Positions 14,874 to 23,723 are shown, counted from the stretch's first letter. The stretch: 32,667 bases of DNA from Avidehalobacter sp964569265 (GCA_964569265.1 CAZMTO010000017.1:1-32667); one strand, 5' to 3'. The notes: generated from the letters alone by a model not told the origin. Program-made: numbers and translations.

Positions 14874-16541
14874 CTACCTTACGGTTACCGCCCCGGTAGA
14901 AGCCGAGGTTACCCGGCCTGCATACTTGGCCAAATAGCCTTTGGTAATTTTGGGTGCCGGCTGTACCCAGTTTTTGCGGCGTTCTTCTAAAACAGCCGCC
15001 TCTACAGCCAGCTCCAGTGTACCTTTATTGATGTCGATTTTTATCAGGTCACCGTCCTGCACAAGGCCGATAAGCCCACCTTCGGCAGCCTCCGGCGATA
15101 CGTGACCGATAGCAGCACCACGGGTTGCACCGGAAAATCTGCCGTCGGTGATAAGTGCCACACAGCTACCCAGACCCATACCCTGTATAGCCGATGTAGG
15201 CGTCAGCATTTCTCGCATACCGGGGCCGCCCTTGGGGCCTTCGTAGCGAATAACCACAACATCACCGGCCTTTATTTTGCCGCCGGTAATAGCCTCTACA
15301 GCCTCCTCCTCACCGTCGAAAACTCTGGCGGGGCCTTCATGCACCATCATTTCGGGCGCTACGGCAGCACGCTTTACTACCGAACCGTCAGGAGCCAGAT
15401 TACCCTTTAATATCTTTAAGCCGCCCTTTTGGCTGTAGGCGTTTTCTCTGCTTCTGATAACGTCCTCATTCAGCACCTTGGCACCTTTAATATTTTCGGC
15501 CATAGTTTTGCCGGTAACCGTCATCACGGTGGTATCCAGCAATTCCATTTCTGCCAGACGATTCATCAGGGCGCGCATACCGCCGGCTGCCTGCAAATCT
15601 TCAATATGGTGTTCGCCGGCAGGGGCCAGCTTGCACAAATGCGGCACATACTCGCTTATCTCGTTTATCATATCCAAGTCCAGCTTTACACCGGCTTCGT
15701 GCGCAATGGCCGGCAGGTGCAGCACCGTGTTGGTAGAACACCCCATAGCCATATCGGCAATAAGCGCATTTTTAAACGCCGCCGCCGTCATAATATCGTG
15801 CGGACGAATATCCTGTTCTATAAGCTGCATAACCTGCATACCGGCCTGCTTGGCCAAACGTATACGCCCGGAATCTACAGCCGCTACCGTGCCGTTGCCG
15901 GCAAGGCCCATACCCAGCACCTCGGTAAGGCAGTTCATAGAATTTGCCGTAAACATACCGGAACAACTGCCGCAGGTGGGGCAGGCATTCTGTTCAATAG
16001 CCGTAAGCTCAGCTTCGTCAATTTTACCGGCAGCAAAAGCACCGCTGGCTTCAAAGTTAGAATTCAAGTCAAGCACCTTGCCGTTAAGCTTGCCGGCCAG
16101 CATAGGCCCGCCGCTGACAAAAATACAGGGTAAATCCAACCGCGCCGCCGCCATTAACATACCGGGCACAATTTTATCACAGTTGGGTATAAACACCAGC
16201 GCATCCAAAGCGTGCGCAAGGGCCATAGTTTCGGCACTGTCGGCAATAAGCTCGCGGCTGGCCAGAGAATACTTCATACCGATATGCCCCATAGCAATAC
16301 CGTCACAAACAGCTATCGCCGGAAATTCCAACGGCGTGCCGCCGGCCAAACGTACACCGGCTTTTACCGCTTCGGCAATGCTGCGCAGGTGCATATGCCC
16401 CGGCACAACCTCGTTAAAAGAATTTACAATGCCTACCAGCGGGCGCTCTATCTCATCTTTGGTTAAACCCAGCGCATACAGCAGAGATCTCTGCGGAGAA
16501 CGCATATAACCATCCTTCATCACACGGCTTTTCTGTTCCAT
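14874..16541 (-). CDS. ilvD: dihydroxy-acid dehydratase
   Basis: A 555-residue Fe-S dehydratase converting dihydroxyvalerates to 2-keto acids in valine/isoleucine synthesis. Cluster cysteines are visible in N-C-D-K and in CPTCGSCSGMFTANS, with a G-C-S-T-N-T block and PKGGPGMREMLTPT and DGRFSGATRGAAIGHVSPEA near the C-terminus, all family signatures. GGGAG lies before the ATG. It heads the ilvD-ilvN-ilvB operon behind a promoter at 16608-16636. No ilvC is present in the window; the transaminase ilvE is about 11 kb away. Confidence 0.97.
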   Translation of the reverse strand: MEQKSRVMKDGYMRSPQRSLLYALGLTKDEIERPLVGIVNSFNEVVPGHMHLRSIAEAVKAGVRLAGGTPLEFPAIAVCDGIAMGHIGMKYSLASRELIADSAETMALAHALDALVFIPNCDKIVPGMLMAAARLDLPCIFVSGGPMLAGKLNGKVLDLNSNFEASGAFAAGKIDEAELTAIEQNACPTCGSCSGMFTANSMNCLTEVLGMGLAGNGTVAAVDSGRIRLAKQAGMQVMQLIEQDIRPHDIMTAAAFKNALIADMAMGCSTNTVLHLPAIAHEAGVKLDLDMINEISEYVPHLCKLAPAGEHHIEDLQAAGGMRALMNRLAEMELLDTTVMTVTGKTMAENIKGAKVLNEDVIRSRENAYSQKGGLKILKGNLAPDGSVVKRAAVAPEMMVHEGPARVFDGEEEAVEAITGGKIKAGDVVVIRYEGPKGGPGMREMLTPTSAIQGMGLGSCVALITDGRFSGATRGAAIGHVSPEAAEGGLIGLVQDGDLIKIDINKGTLELAVEAAVLEERRKNWVQPAPKITKGYLAKYAGRVTSASTGAVTVR

Positions 16542-16607
16542 AGTAAATCACTCCCGTTATAATGCTAAATATTTTTGCTCAGCCGGCCAAACCGACAGAA
16601 TATTATT

Positions 16608-16636
16608 TTTATATGATAACACAATCAGGCGCCCAA
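16608..16636 (-). promoter_or_regulatory. ilvDNB promoter
   Basis: On the minus strand TTGGGC (16636-16631), 17 nt, TATAAA (16613-16608), about 67 bp upstream of ilvD. The leader is too short for a T-box, and no T-box core sequence was seen. Confidence 0.55.
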
Positions 16637-16667
16637 AACCACTATGTATACAATATTTTTTAATTTT

Positions 16668-18863
16668 CTACATCATACTCAGCGGTTCCACATCAATTAC
16701 CAGGTTAGCATCTTTAGGCAGGCGCACATCGCTTACCGCACGGCGGCAAACCTCTCGCAGCAGGGCCAAATTTTTGCCCTTTAAATATATTTGCAGCCGA
16801 TACCGGTCTTTTATTTTAGCCTTGGGGCAGGGGCGCGGGCCAAACCATTTAACCTCGTCAGCCGCCGACATAGCCTCCACGGCACGGCGCATATTGTCTG
16901 CCAGCCTGCGGCCTGTCATCAGGGCCATATCCGGCGTTATGGCGCTTATAATCACCCGTATCATCGACGAAAACGGTGGATACCCTGCCAAACTGCGCCT
17001 TAACAGCTCTTTTTGGTAAAACGCCCTGTAATCACCCAGCGCTGCCGCGCGCAAAATATCATTGGTTGGCTGGTAAGTCTGAATAACAACCTCGCCCTTT
17101 TGGTGCCGCCCGGCACGCCCGGCCACCTGCACCGTAAGCTGAAACGCCCGCTCGCCGCTTTTATAATCCGGCATATTCAGTGCCTGGTCTGCTGCTACCA
17201 CGCCTACCAACGTTAAATTAGGAAAATCCAACCCCTTGGCAATCATCTGCGTGCCCACCAAAATATCAATATCACCGGCCAGCATCGCCTTATATATCTG
17301 CTCTACACTGCCGCGCTTAGCCGCAACATCACGGTCCAGGCGGGCAATACGGGCTTCGGGCAACAGGCGCTGCACGGCTTCGGCAATTTTTTGGGTACCG
17401 GCGCCGAAAAACCTTATGGCCGTGCTACCGCACTTGGGGCAGGTTGTAGGCAGGCGCCGGGTTTGGCCGCAATAATGGCACTTTAAAATTTCGTCACCCA
17501 AATGGTAGGCCATAGCCACCGAACAATGCGGACATTCTACCACATAGCCGCACGCCCGGCACGACACAAAGGATTCGTAACCGCGGCGGTTTAAAAACAG
17601 CATACTTTGCCTGCCCTGCTGCCAGTTTTGCTTTAGCTTTTGTTGCAGCAGGCGGCTGAAAACGCTGTTGTTGGCGCTTTTAAACTCGCTGCTCATATCT
17701 ACCACGGTTACAGCAGCCGGGCTTTGCCCGCCAATACGGTGCGGCATTTCCAGCAGCAGGTATTCGCCCCTGTCGGCCTTATAATAGCTCTCGACATCGG
17801 GGGTAGCGCTGCCAAAAACCAGCCCGGCACCCGTCAGTCGGCAGCGTTCTGCCGCCAGCGTGCGGGTATGAAACCTTGGGGCGTTTTCCTGCTTATATGA
17901 TGACTCGTGTTCCTCGTCGATAATTATCAGCCCCAAATTTGGTGTGGGCGCAAATATAGCCGACCTTGCACCGATCACCAGATCGTAATGACCACCGGCA
18001 ATACCCAGCCACGCCTGACGGCGTTCGGCCCCGGTAAGCCCGGAATGTAACACCGCCACACCACCGCCAAACCGCCGCTGAAACACCCGTACGGTCTGCG
18101 GGGTAAGGGCAATTTCCGGCACCAGAATTATTACCTGCTTGCCGCCGGCCCTAACCTGTTCGGCCAAGTGCAAATAAACCTCAGTCTTGCCGCTGCCCGT
18201 AACTCCGTGCAGCAGCACGGGCTTATTATCACCCGCCATATTTTGGTGTATGCGCTGCAAAACACGCTGCTGGTCTGTTGAAAGCTGCGGCCTTTGCGGC
18301 AGGGGACGCATATCCTCACCCTCCCAGCTTTCCTCCTCTACAATGGCAATAACGCCCTTTTCTGCCAGCGTTTTTAAAGTGGCCGGTGCAGCTTCGGCCT
18401 GCTGCATCAGTTCATCTGCCGGCATTTGCGGTGTTGCCTGCAAAATTTGCAGCACCTGCCGCTGTTTGGCACCCCTGGCGGCATAGCCCGGCTGCAACAG
18501 CTTAACCCTACGGCAGGTTTTGGCGCGCGGCATTTTGCCGGTAAGCATCATACCGCTGGGCAGCATAGCTTGCAGCATACTTGCCCGGCTGGTTAAATAA
18601 TAATCGGCGGCAAACTGAGAAAGCGCCAGCAGATCGGCCCCAAACAGGGGCTTAGGATCTATCAGACGCTTAATTTCCTTTAATTTTTCCGACGGCACAT
18701 CGGCAGTGGCGGTAAGCTCTACCACCACTGCTTCCAGACAATTTTTGCCAAATTCCACTTCTACAAGCTGACCGGGCTTTACGTCCAGCCCGGCCGGCAC
18801 CAGATAATAAAAAATAGAATTAAGCGCCGCCGTTTTTTTATTGATTATTACCCCGGCCAGCAT
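16668..18863 (-). CDS. priA: primosomal replication-restart helicase PriA
   Basis: A 731-residue PriA. It has the N-terminal 3' DNA-binding domain (residues 1-100), a winged-helix region, Walker A GVTGSGKT (220-227), Walker B D-E-E-H, and eight zinc-binding cysteines as C-R-A-C, C-P-H-C, C-H-Y-C and C-P-K-C, then the GTQMIAKGLDFPNLTLVG helicase motif and QVAGRAGR. It reloads the replisome at stalled forks. The ATG lies 2 bp after the stop of the alcohol dehydrogenase gene (TAATTATG) with only a weak ribosome binding site, so translation may be coupled. The usual def-fmt neighbours are absent. Confidence 0.96.
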   Translation of the reverse strand: MLAGVIINKKTAALNSIFYYLVPAGLDVKPGQLVEVEFGKNCLEAVVVELTATADVPSEKLKEIKRLIDPKPLFGADLLALSQFAADYYLTSRASMLQAMLPSGMMLTGKMPRAKTCRRVKLLQPGYAARGAKQRQVLQILQATPQMPADELMQQAEAAPATLKTLAEKGVIAIVEEESWEGEDMRPLPQRPQLSTDQQRVLQRIHQNMAGDNKPVLLHGVTGSGKTEVYLHLAEQVRAGGKQVIILVPEIALTPQTVRVFQRRFGGGVAVLHSGLTGAERRQAWLGIAGGHYDLVIGARSAIFAPTPNLGLIIIDEEHESSYKQENAPRFHTRTLAAERCRLTGAGLVFGSATPDVESYYKADRGEYLLLEMPHRIGGQSPAAVTVVDMSSEFKSANNSVFSRLLQQKLKQNWQQGRQSMLFLNRRGYESFVSCRACGYVVECPHCSVAMAYHLGDEILKCHYCGQTRRLPTTCPKCGSTAIRFFGAGTQKIAEAVQRLLPEARIARLDRDVAAKRGSVEQIYKAMLAGDIDILVGTQMIAKGLDFPNLTLVGVVAADQALNMPDYKSGERAFQLTVQVAGRAGRHQKGEVVIQTYQPTNDILRAAALGDYRAFYQKELLRRSLAGYPPFSSMIRVIISAITPDMALMTGRRLADNMRRAVEAMSAADEVKWFGPRPCPKAKIKDRYRLQIYLKGKNLALLREVCRRAVSDVRLPKDANLVIDVEPLSMM

Positions 18864-18865
18864 AA

Positions 18866-20035
18866 TTACAGCGCCAACCGATACACAGCCTCGGCATCCT
18901 GCGGAGTTAGCTTTTTAAACTGACCAACGGTGGTGTTGCCCAAAGCATAGGTCAGCTCTACCAGCCCGGCAATGCCCTCCTCCGGTACATCAAGCTGTGT
19001 AAGGCGCGTAGGCATACCTATAGAACGCAAAAATTCTTCGTAAGCGGCAATACCTGCCAGCGCCATTTGCTTTTTATCATCCGATTGCTCTACGCCCCAC
19101 AGCACATTGGCAATGCGGGCAAAGCGGTCTACATCTTCATCTACAACATACTTCATCCACGCCGGGAATATAGCCGCCAGCGCTGCACCGTGGGCAGCAT
19201 CGTACACTGCCGATACCCCGTGCGCCAAAGCGTGGCTGCCCCAGTCCTGCACACGGCCCACACCGCAAATATTGTTGTGCGCCAGCATACCGGCCCACAT
19301 CAGTGCCGCCTGTGCTTCGTAATCCTCACGGTCAATTATCACGCGCAGGGCAACGTCTTTAATAGCCAGCAGCAAACCCTCACACATATGGTCGGTAACG
19401 GCGTTTTCGGTGGTTTTGGTAAAATAACGTTCAAAAATATGCGCCATCATATCCGATATCCCGCAGGCACTTTGATAAGCGCTGAGCGTAAAGGTAAGCT
19501 CGGGGTCTAATATGGCAAAGCGCGGACGCAGACATTCTGCTGCTGCACCCTTTTTAACGTTGGTTTCCACATCGGTAATAACCGTATTGGGCGAACCTTC
19601 GCTGCCTGCCGCCGGAATCGTCAGCACCACACCAATGGGCAGAGCTTCTTTAATTTTGGCAGTGCCGCGGTAAAAGTCCAAAAAATCACCGTCATATTTT
19701 AAGCCGGCAGCCAGTGCCTTAGCGGTATCTATAACCGAACCGCCGCCTACAGCCAGCAAAAAGTCTACGCCTTCTTCGCGCGCACCGTCTATAACGTTAT
19801 ACACAAAGGTGCTTATGGGGTTGGGCTGAATACCGCCGGCCACAATAAAATCTACCCCGGCCTCGTTCAGAGAGTTTAAAACAGCCTCCAGCGAGCCGTT
19901 GTTTATTACCGAACCGCCGCCGTACAGCACCAGTGCCTTTTTAACGCCCAGCTCGGCTACATAACGGCCGGCATTGTGGTGGGTTTTGCGGCCAAAAACA
20001 AATTTGGTAGGGCTTTGAAAAGTAAAGTTATCCAT
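18866..20035 (-). CDS. iron-containing alcohol dehydrogenase (butanol dehydrogenase-like)
   Basis: A 389-residue group III alcohol dehydrogenase resembling clostridial BdhA/YugJ. The dinucleotide-binding G-G-G-S lies at residues 97-100 and the metal ligands are Asp195, His199, His268 and His282 (the SHALAHGVSAVYDAAHG block). It would reduce an aldehyde to an alcohol with NAD(P)H, probably in fermentation; substrate and coenzyme cannot be fixed from the sequence. GGAGG precedes the ATG. It follows the transglutaminase gene by 39 bp, with no clear terminator in the gap, and abuts priA. Confidence 0.9.
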   Translation of the reverse strand: MDNFTFQSPTKFVFGRKTHHNAGRYVAELGVKKALVLYGGGSVINNGSLEAVLNSLNEAGVDFIVAGGIQPNPISTFVYNVIDGAREEGVDFLLAVGGGSVIDTAKALAAGLKYDGDFLDFYRGTAKIKEALPIGVVLTIPAAGSEGSPNTVITDVETNVKKGAAAECLRPRFAILDPELTFTLSAYQSACGISDMMAHIFERYFTKTTENAVTDHMCEGLLLAIKDVALRVIIDREDYEAQAALMWAGMLAHNNICGVGRVQDWGSHALAHGVSAVYDAAHGAALAAIFPAWMKYVVDEDVDRFARIANVLWGVEQSDDKKQMALAGIAAYEEFLRSIGMPTRLTQLDVPEEGIAGLVELTYALGNTTVGQFKKLTPQDAEAVYRLAL

Positions 20036-20074
20036 AAAAATTCCTCCGTGTTGTTTATTTTTATTGATATACGC

Positions 20075-21673
20075 TTAATAGTCAACATACATATTGCGGT
20101 ACAGCGGGCTTTTAAGCCACCGATAAACTATTGCCGCACCCTCGCCGCGCGTCATATTGCGGGCCGGGGCAAAGCTTTGTTCACTTACACCGCGCATAAT
20201 GCCGTTTTGATACAGCTTGCATACCGCCGCTTGCGCCCAGCCATAGTTGGCCATATCGGTATACGGCATACCCGACGAGGCATCTGTGCTGCCCAAAACC
20301 CGGCTTAGCATAACCGCAGCCTCGGCCCGTGTTACCAGCGCATCGGGCTTAAAGGTCTGGTCGGCATACCCACTGATAAAGCCTCTTGCCGTGGCCTTAA
20401 CAATTTCGGCATAAGCCCAGTGGTTTTGCGCCACATCAGTATAAATTACCGGCCACAACTGCTTGGCATCTACCGGGGCAACCCTATCCAGCACACGATT
20501 TAACATAGCCGCCAGCTCGGCCCGCGTAAGGCTTTTGTTTACACCAAAATTGTTGGCGCTAATGCCGCTTACCAACGGCGGCTGCTGATAATACAGCCCC
20601 AGCACACTTTCTGCCGCCCAGTGGTTTACAATATCCCCAAACGGCGATATCAGCGAATACAGGGCAAGCTCCGAATTATAAGAAATTAGCGGTGCCGCGC
20701 CCTGATAATCGTAGCTTATACGGTTGTTATCCGGCAAAAAATCACCGGTATAAACCAAACGGTTGGCGCCTGTTATCTGGGCAAAGCGGCTCCAGTCTAC
20801 CACATTGCCGCCTTCACCGTCTGCCAGATAAGAAAACGTTGGGTCGGCCACCAGCCAGCCAACATCATTGATATAAAACATTACCCAGCTATGGCGCAGC
20901 TTGTCGGCATTTATGTGGCCGCTGGCCGATACATAGCTGCTGTCAGTCTGAGCTTCTCGGCTGTAAAGATAACCGTTTACCACACGCGCCGGTATACCTT
21001 CGGCCCGCAGCAAAGCCGCATACAGGTTGGCATAATCTTCACAGTTGCCGGCCTTGCGGTAATACGCCGCCACCGCCGAATGACTGTCGCGCTCGGTGTT
21101 ATCGTAAGTCATATAGCTGTTTACCGCCGCAAACAACAGGCGTGCCTTTAAATAGGGGTTAGACGTACTGTCGGTATTATCGGCCGCAAACTTGCGTATA
21201 ACCGCCGAATCACAGTTAATATCGGCGGTAGCCTGCACATACGCCGCCAAATGCGCCGGTGCTTCGGCCGCCCCCATATTAGAAACATCATAGGCTATGC
21301 AATAGTTGCGCACCGCCACACGCTGCACCAAATTAAGTGTTTCGCCGGACTTTAACTCGCTAACGGTATAATGCCCCACCCGGCGGCCATCGGCATCTAC
21401 CGTAATTTCCGTCGGCGCCGGAGAAAATTCTTCACCCAGCACCTCCTGCCAGTCTACACCGTCAACACTGGCCAGAGGAACTTCCAGGTTTATGTTATAA
21501 ATAGGCCGGGCACTGCGATTTTCCAGCTTTACGGTATTTATTATGGTATACACCTGCGCCCCGCTTTTAGCAGCTTCGGCACGGGCTACACCGGGCAACA
21601 GCAGCAGGCAGGCACCAACCAGACAAACGGCCAATGCCAGCCACCTTGCCCATAGCTTTTGCTTTACACACAT
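20075..21673 (-). CDS. secreted transglutaminase-like protein with three SLH repeats
   Basis: A 532-residue surface protein. Residues 1-32 are a signal peptide with likely cleavage after A-R-A. A transglutaminase-like papain fold covers about 175-285 with the complete triad Cys211 (AGNCEDYANLY), His261 (RHSW) and Asp277 (VADPTF). Three S-layer homology repeats span about 345-400, 410-462 and 470-525, with T-R-A-E and T-R-G-E signatures, and should bind secondary cell-wall polymer. AAGGAG lies before the ATG. Such proteins may act as peptidases or crosslinkers on the cell surface; substrate unknown. Confidence 0.9.
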   Translation of the reverse strand: MCVKQKLWARWLALAVCLVGACLLLLPGVARAEAAKSGAQVYTIINTVKLENRSARPIYNINLEVPLASVDGVDWQEVLGEEFSPAPTEITVDADGRRVGHYTVSELKSGETLNLVQRVAVRNYCIAYDVSNMGAAEAPAHLAAYVQATADINCDSAVIRKFAADNTDSTSNPYLKARLLFAAVNSYMTYDNTERDSHSAVAAYYRKAGNCEDYANLYAALLRAEGIPARVVNGYLYSREAQTDSSYVSASGHINADKLRHSWVMFYINDVGWLVADPTFSYLADGEGGNVVDWSRFAQITGANRLVYTGDFLPDNNRISYDYQGAAPLISYNSELALYSLISPFGDIVNHWAAESVLGLYYQQPPLVSGISANNFGVNKSLTRAELAAMLNRVLDRVAPVDAKQLWPVIYTDVAQNHWAYAEIVKATARGFISGYADQTFKPDALVTRAEAAVMLSRVLGSTDASSGMPYTDMANYGWAQAAVCKLYQNGIMRGVSEQSFAPARNMTRGEGAAIVYRWLKSPLYRNMYVDY

Positions 21674-21727
21674 TTACATTCTCCTTATCACAAAGATACA
21701 CTAAAAAAATCCTACACATTATAATGT

Positions 21728-21756
21728 ATTGTAACATATTTTAAGCCAAAGTTCAA
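21728..21756 (-). promoter_or_regulatory. promoter of the transglutaminase-SLH gene
   Basis: On the minus strand TTGAAC (21756-21751), 17 nt, TACAAT (21733-21728), about 55 bp upstream of the ATG. Confidence 0.65.
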
Positions 21757-21841
21757 TATATTGCAGCATATAGCTGCCGCCGGACACAGCCTGCCGCCAA
21801 AACCTGCCAATTATTTTTGCTGCTGCTGTTTTTGGGCTGGA

Positions 21842-21869
21842 TTTTACCGCCGCAATATGCTAATATAAT
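21842..21869 (+). promoter_or_regulatory. promoter of the small membrane protein-metA unit
   Basis: TTTTAC (21842-21847), 16 nt, then consensus TATAAT (21864-21869), 44 bp before the small gene. It is divergent from the transglutaminase promoter within the 239-bp intergenic region. No SAM riboswitch-like structure was recognised between it and metA. Confidence 0.55.
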
Positions 21870-21912
21870 AAGATAACAACTAACATATATACCGTTGAGA
21901 GGATGCATTACT

Positions 21913-22119
21913 ATGAGCAGAAAAAATAAAAACAAACGTATGCGCCAGGCAGCTAACCCTAAAGCACAGCCTAAGGAAACTGTTTTTACCATTATACGTG
22001 ACCTTATTAAAGACCCCGTTGATAAAAAGCGCACCCGCAGCTTTAGTAAATTTTTGGGCTATGTATGCCTTGGTATGGCAGTTTGCCTGCTGTTTTATAT
22101 TACCGGGCATTATATGTAA
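21913..22119 (+). CDS. small single-pass membrane protein, unknown function
   Basis: A 68-residue protein with a very basic N-terminus, a charged middle (T-I-I-R-D-L-I-K-D-P-V-D-K-K-R-T-R) and one C-terminal membrane helix (residues about 49-66). GAGAGGA before the ATG at 21913 selects this start over an in-frame TTG at 21895. It lies 29 bp upstream of metA on the same strand behind a shared promoter, so co-transcription is likely. No family is recognised; the orientation would leave most of it in the cytoplasm. Confidence 0.7.
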   Translation: MSRKNKNKRMRQAANPKAQPKETVFTIIRDLIKDPVDKKRTRSFSKFLGYVCLGMAVCLLFYITGHYM

Positions 22120-22148
22120 TTTTGTGATTTTGTAAAGGAGCAGCAACA

Positions 22149-23063
22149 ATGCCGATAAAAATTCCCAACAACCTGCCGGCGCGCACAATATTAGAAGATG
22201 AGCATATATTTGTGATGACCGAAACCCGCGCCCTATCGCAGGATATTCGTCCGCTGAAGATTGGGCTGGTTAACCTTATGCCCACCAAAATTGCCACCGA
22301 AACGCAAATTTTGCGCTGTTTGGCCAACACCCCCCTACAGATAGAAGTAGACCTTATACATACACAAAGCTACACCGCCAAAAACACGTCCGAAGAACAT
22401 CTTTCGGCATTTTACCGCACGGTGGATGACGTTTTGGACGAAAACTTTGACGGCGTTATTATTACCGGTGCCCCGGTAGAAAATATGGCCTTTGAAGAAG
22501 TTGAATACTGGGACGAGCTGTGCCGCATAATGGAATGGAGCAAAACCCACGCCCACAGCACTATGCACATATGCTGGGCTTCTCAGGCGGGGCTTTATTA
22601 CCACTACGGCATACCCAAGCGTCAGCTTGCACAAAAGCTTAGCGGCGTTTATATGCACAAAATGTTAAACCCCAAGGCAAGGCTCTTCCGCGGGTTTGAT
22701 GAGCTTTACCCGGCTCCGCACTCCCGTCACACCGAATCTGATGCCGAAGCTATTGCCAGAGAACCAAGGCTGCGCGTTTTGTCGGTTTCTCCCGAAGCCG
22801 GCATACACATCGTCAGTGATTTAGACAGCCGTCAGTTTTTTGTCAGCGGTCATTCCGAATACGACCTTATGACCCTGCGTGACGAATATCTGCGCGACAT
22901 TGGCAGGGGTATGCAGGTGCCGATACCGCAAAATTACTTCCCTGACGATGACCCGGAGCAAAAGCCGATAAATCATTGGCGGGCGCACGGCCAGCTATTG
23001 TTTACCAACTGGCTTAACTACTATGTTTACCAAACCACCCCTTACGACCTGCAAAATCTGTAA
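22149..23063 (+). CDS. metA: homoserine O-acyltransferase MetA, predicted acetyl-CoA specific
   Basis: A 304-residue MetA-family enzyme activating homoserine for methionine synthesis. Nucleophile Cys142 is in H-I-C-W-A-S-Q, and His235 and Glu237 in SGHSEYD complete the active site at the family's usual numbering. Residue 111 is Glu (TGAPVENM), the residue associated with acetyl-CoA rather than succinyl-CoA use, where the E. coli enzyme has Gly. So O-acetylhomoserine is the predicted product despite the common annotation as succinyltransferase. AAAGGAG precedes the ATG. A terminator follows directly. Co-transcribed with the small membrane protein upstream. Confidence 0.96.
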   Translation: MPIKIPNNLPARTILEDEHIFVMTETRALSQDIRPLKIGLVNLMPTKIATETQILRCLANTPLQIEVDLIHTQSYTAKNTSEEHLSAFYRTVDDVLDENFDGVIITGAPVENMAFEEVEYWDELCRIMEWSKTHAHSTMHICWASQAGLYYHYGIPKRQLAQKLSGVYMHKMLNPKARLFRGFDELYPAPHSRHTESDAEAIAREPRLRVLSVSPEAGIHIVSDLDSRQFFVSGHSEYDLMTLRDEYLRDIGRGMQVPIPQNYFPDDDPEQKPINHWRAHGQLLFTNWLNYYVYQTTPYDLQNL

Positions 23064-23112
23064 AAAAGCAACAGCGGCTTACCCCTATGGGCAGGCCGCT
23101 GCTATTTTTTTT
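23062..23112. terminator. bidirectional terminator between metA and the HEXXH gene
   Basis: GCAACAGCGGC...GCCGCTGCT stem with TTTTTTTT on the right and AAAAAA on the left. It serves the convergent metA and HEXXH-protein genes and overlaps the last codons of the latter. Confidence 0.88.
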
Positions 23113-23692
23113 GCTGTTTTAAAATTTTGTTGTAAAATGCCGCCAAATGCTTTAGGGCGTACTTGTTTGCCGAAAATTCCTGCGGCATAGCGTTGTAGGC
23201 ATCTATGTGCTGGCTTACCAAATCCTGTTTAAGCGGTTCATCATTGGGTATAAACGCCAGCAAACGCGCCTGTGCCTCTACTGGTGCCAACTGCCGCCCC
23301 AGCCATTTAAGGTAAGCTTCGGCGCCATAGCGATACCGCCTGAAGTGCAGCCAATGGCCGTATTCGTGCAAAATAACAAAGGCCGCAAACATCAGCTCGT
23401 AGTTATTGATATCCAGCGCTACCAGATCATTGGTCATACGCATATAGGCAAGTGTGCTTATATAATTATGCTGCTGCTCCAACAGATAAAAATCGCTGGC
23501 ATAAACGTCCGGCAGGTAAATACCGGGTTTTTGGGCGGCAAAACCGCCTGTGGCCAAAATATCCTGCCGGGCAGGCAAAGCATCAGCAGCAAACACGCAG
23601 CAGGCCGGGCAATAAACCTCGGCAGCATCCGTAAAATAAAAAGGCGCACGCCGCCCAAGGCCGCTAAGCTCCACCATATCCGTCAAACGCAA
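23102..23692 (-). CDS. HEXXH zinc metalloprotein, unknown role
   Basis: About 196 residues. The core L-H-E-Y-G-H-W-L-H is a gluzincin HEXXH site (His112, Glu113, His116 counted from the longer start), with a plausible third ligand Glu175 in P-Q-E-F-S-A-N about 60 residues later, reminiscent of ImmA/IrrE-type folds. A C-P-A-C-C cluster lies near residue 31. AAGGGGGTG sits 8 nt before a TTG at 23692, preferred here; the GTG at 23701 overlaps that ribosome binding site. No signal peptide, so probably cytoplasmic. No HTH domain or repressor partner is adjacent. Confidence 0.75.
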   Translation of the reverse strand: MRLTDMVELSGLGRRAPFYFTDAAEVYCPACCVFAADALPARQDILATGGFAAQKPGIYLPDVYASDFYLLEQQHNYISTLAYMRMTNDLVALDINNYELMFAAFVILHEYGHWLHFRRYRYGAEAYLKWLGRQLAPVEAQARLLAFIPNDEPLKQDLVSQHIDAYNAMPQEFSANKYALKHLAAFYNKILKQQKK

Positions 23693-23723
23693 CGTATGCA
23701 CCCCCTTACAGCCGTTTAGCTAT

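Noticed and set aside
15478..16509. Long plus-strand open frame opposite ilvD
   Set aside because: It is the antisense shadow of a well-conserved ilvD, with low-complexity Ser/Ala/Ile composition and no ribosome binding site.
16542..16667. T-box or attenuator leader before ilvD
   Set aside because: The predicted transcript leader is only about 60 nt and no T-box sequence or terminator/antiterminator pair was seen.
21870..22148. SAM riboswitch controlling metA
   Set aside because: The space is occupied by the small membrane protein gene and only 29 bp separate it from metA; no riboswitch stems recognised.
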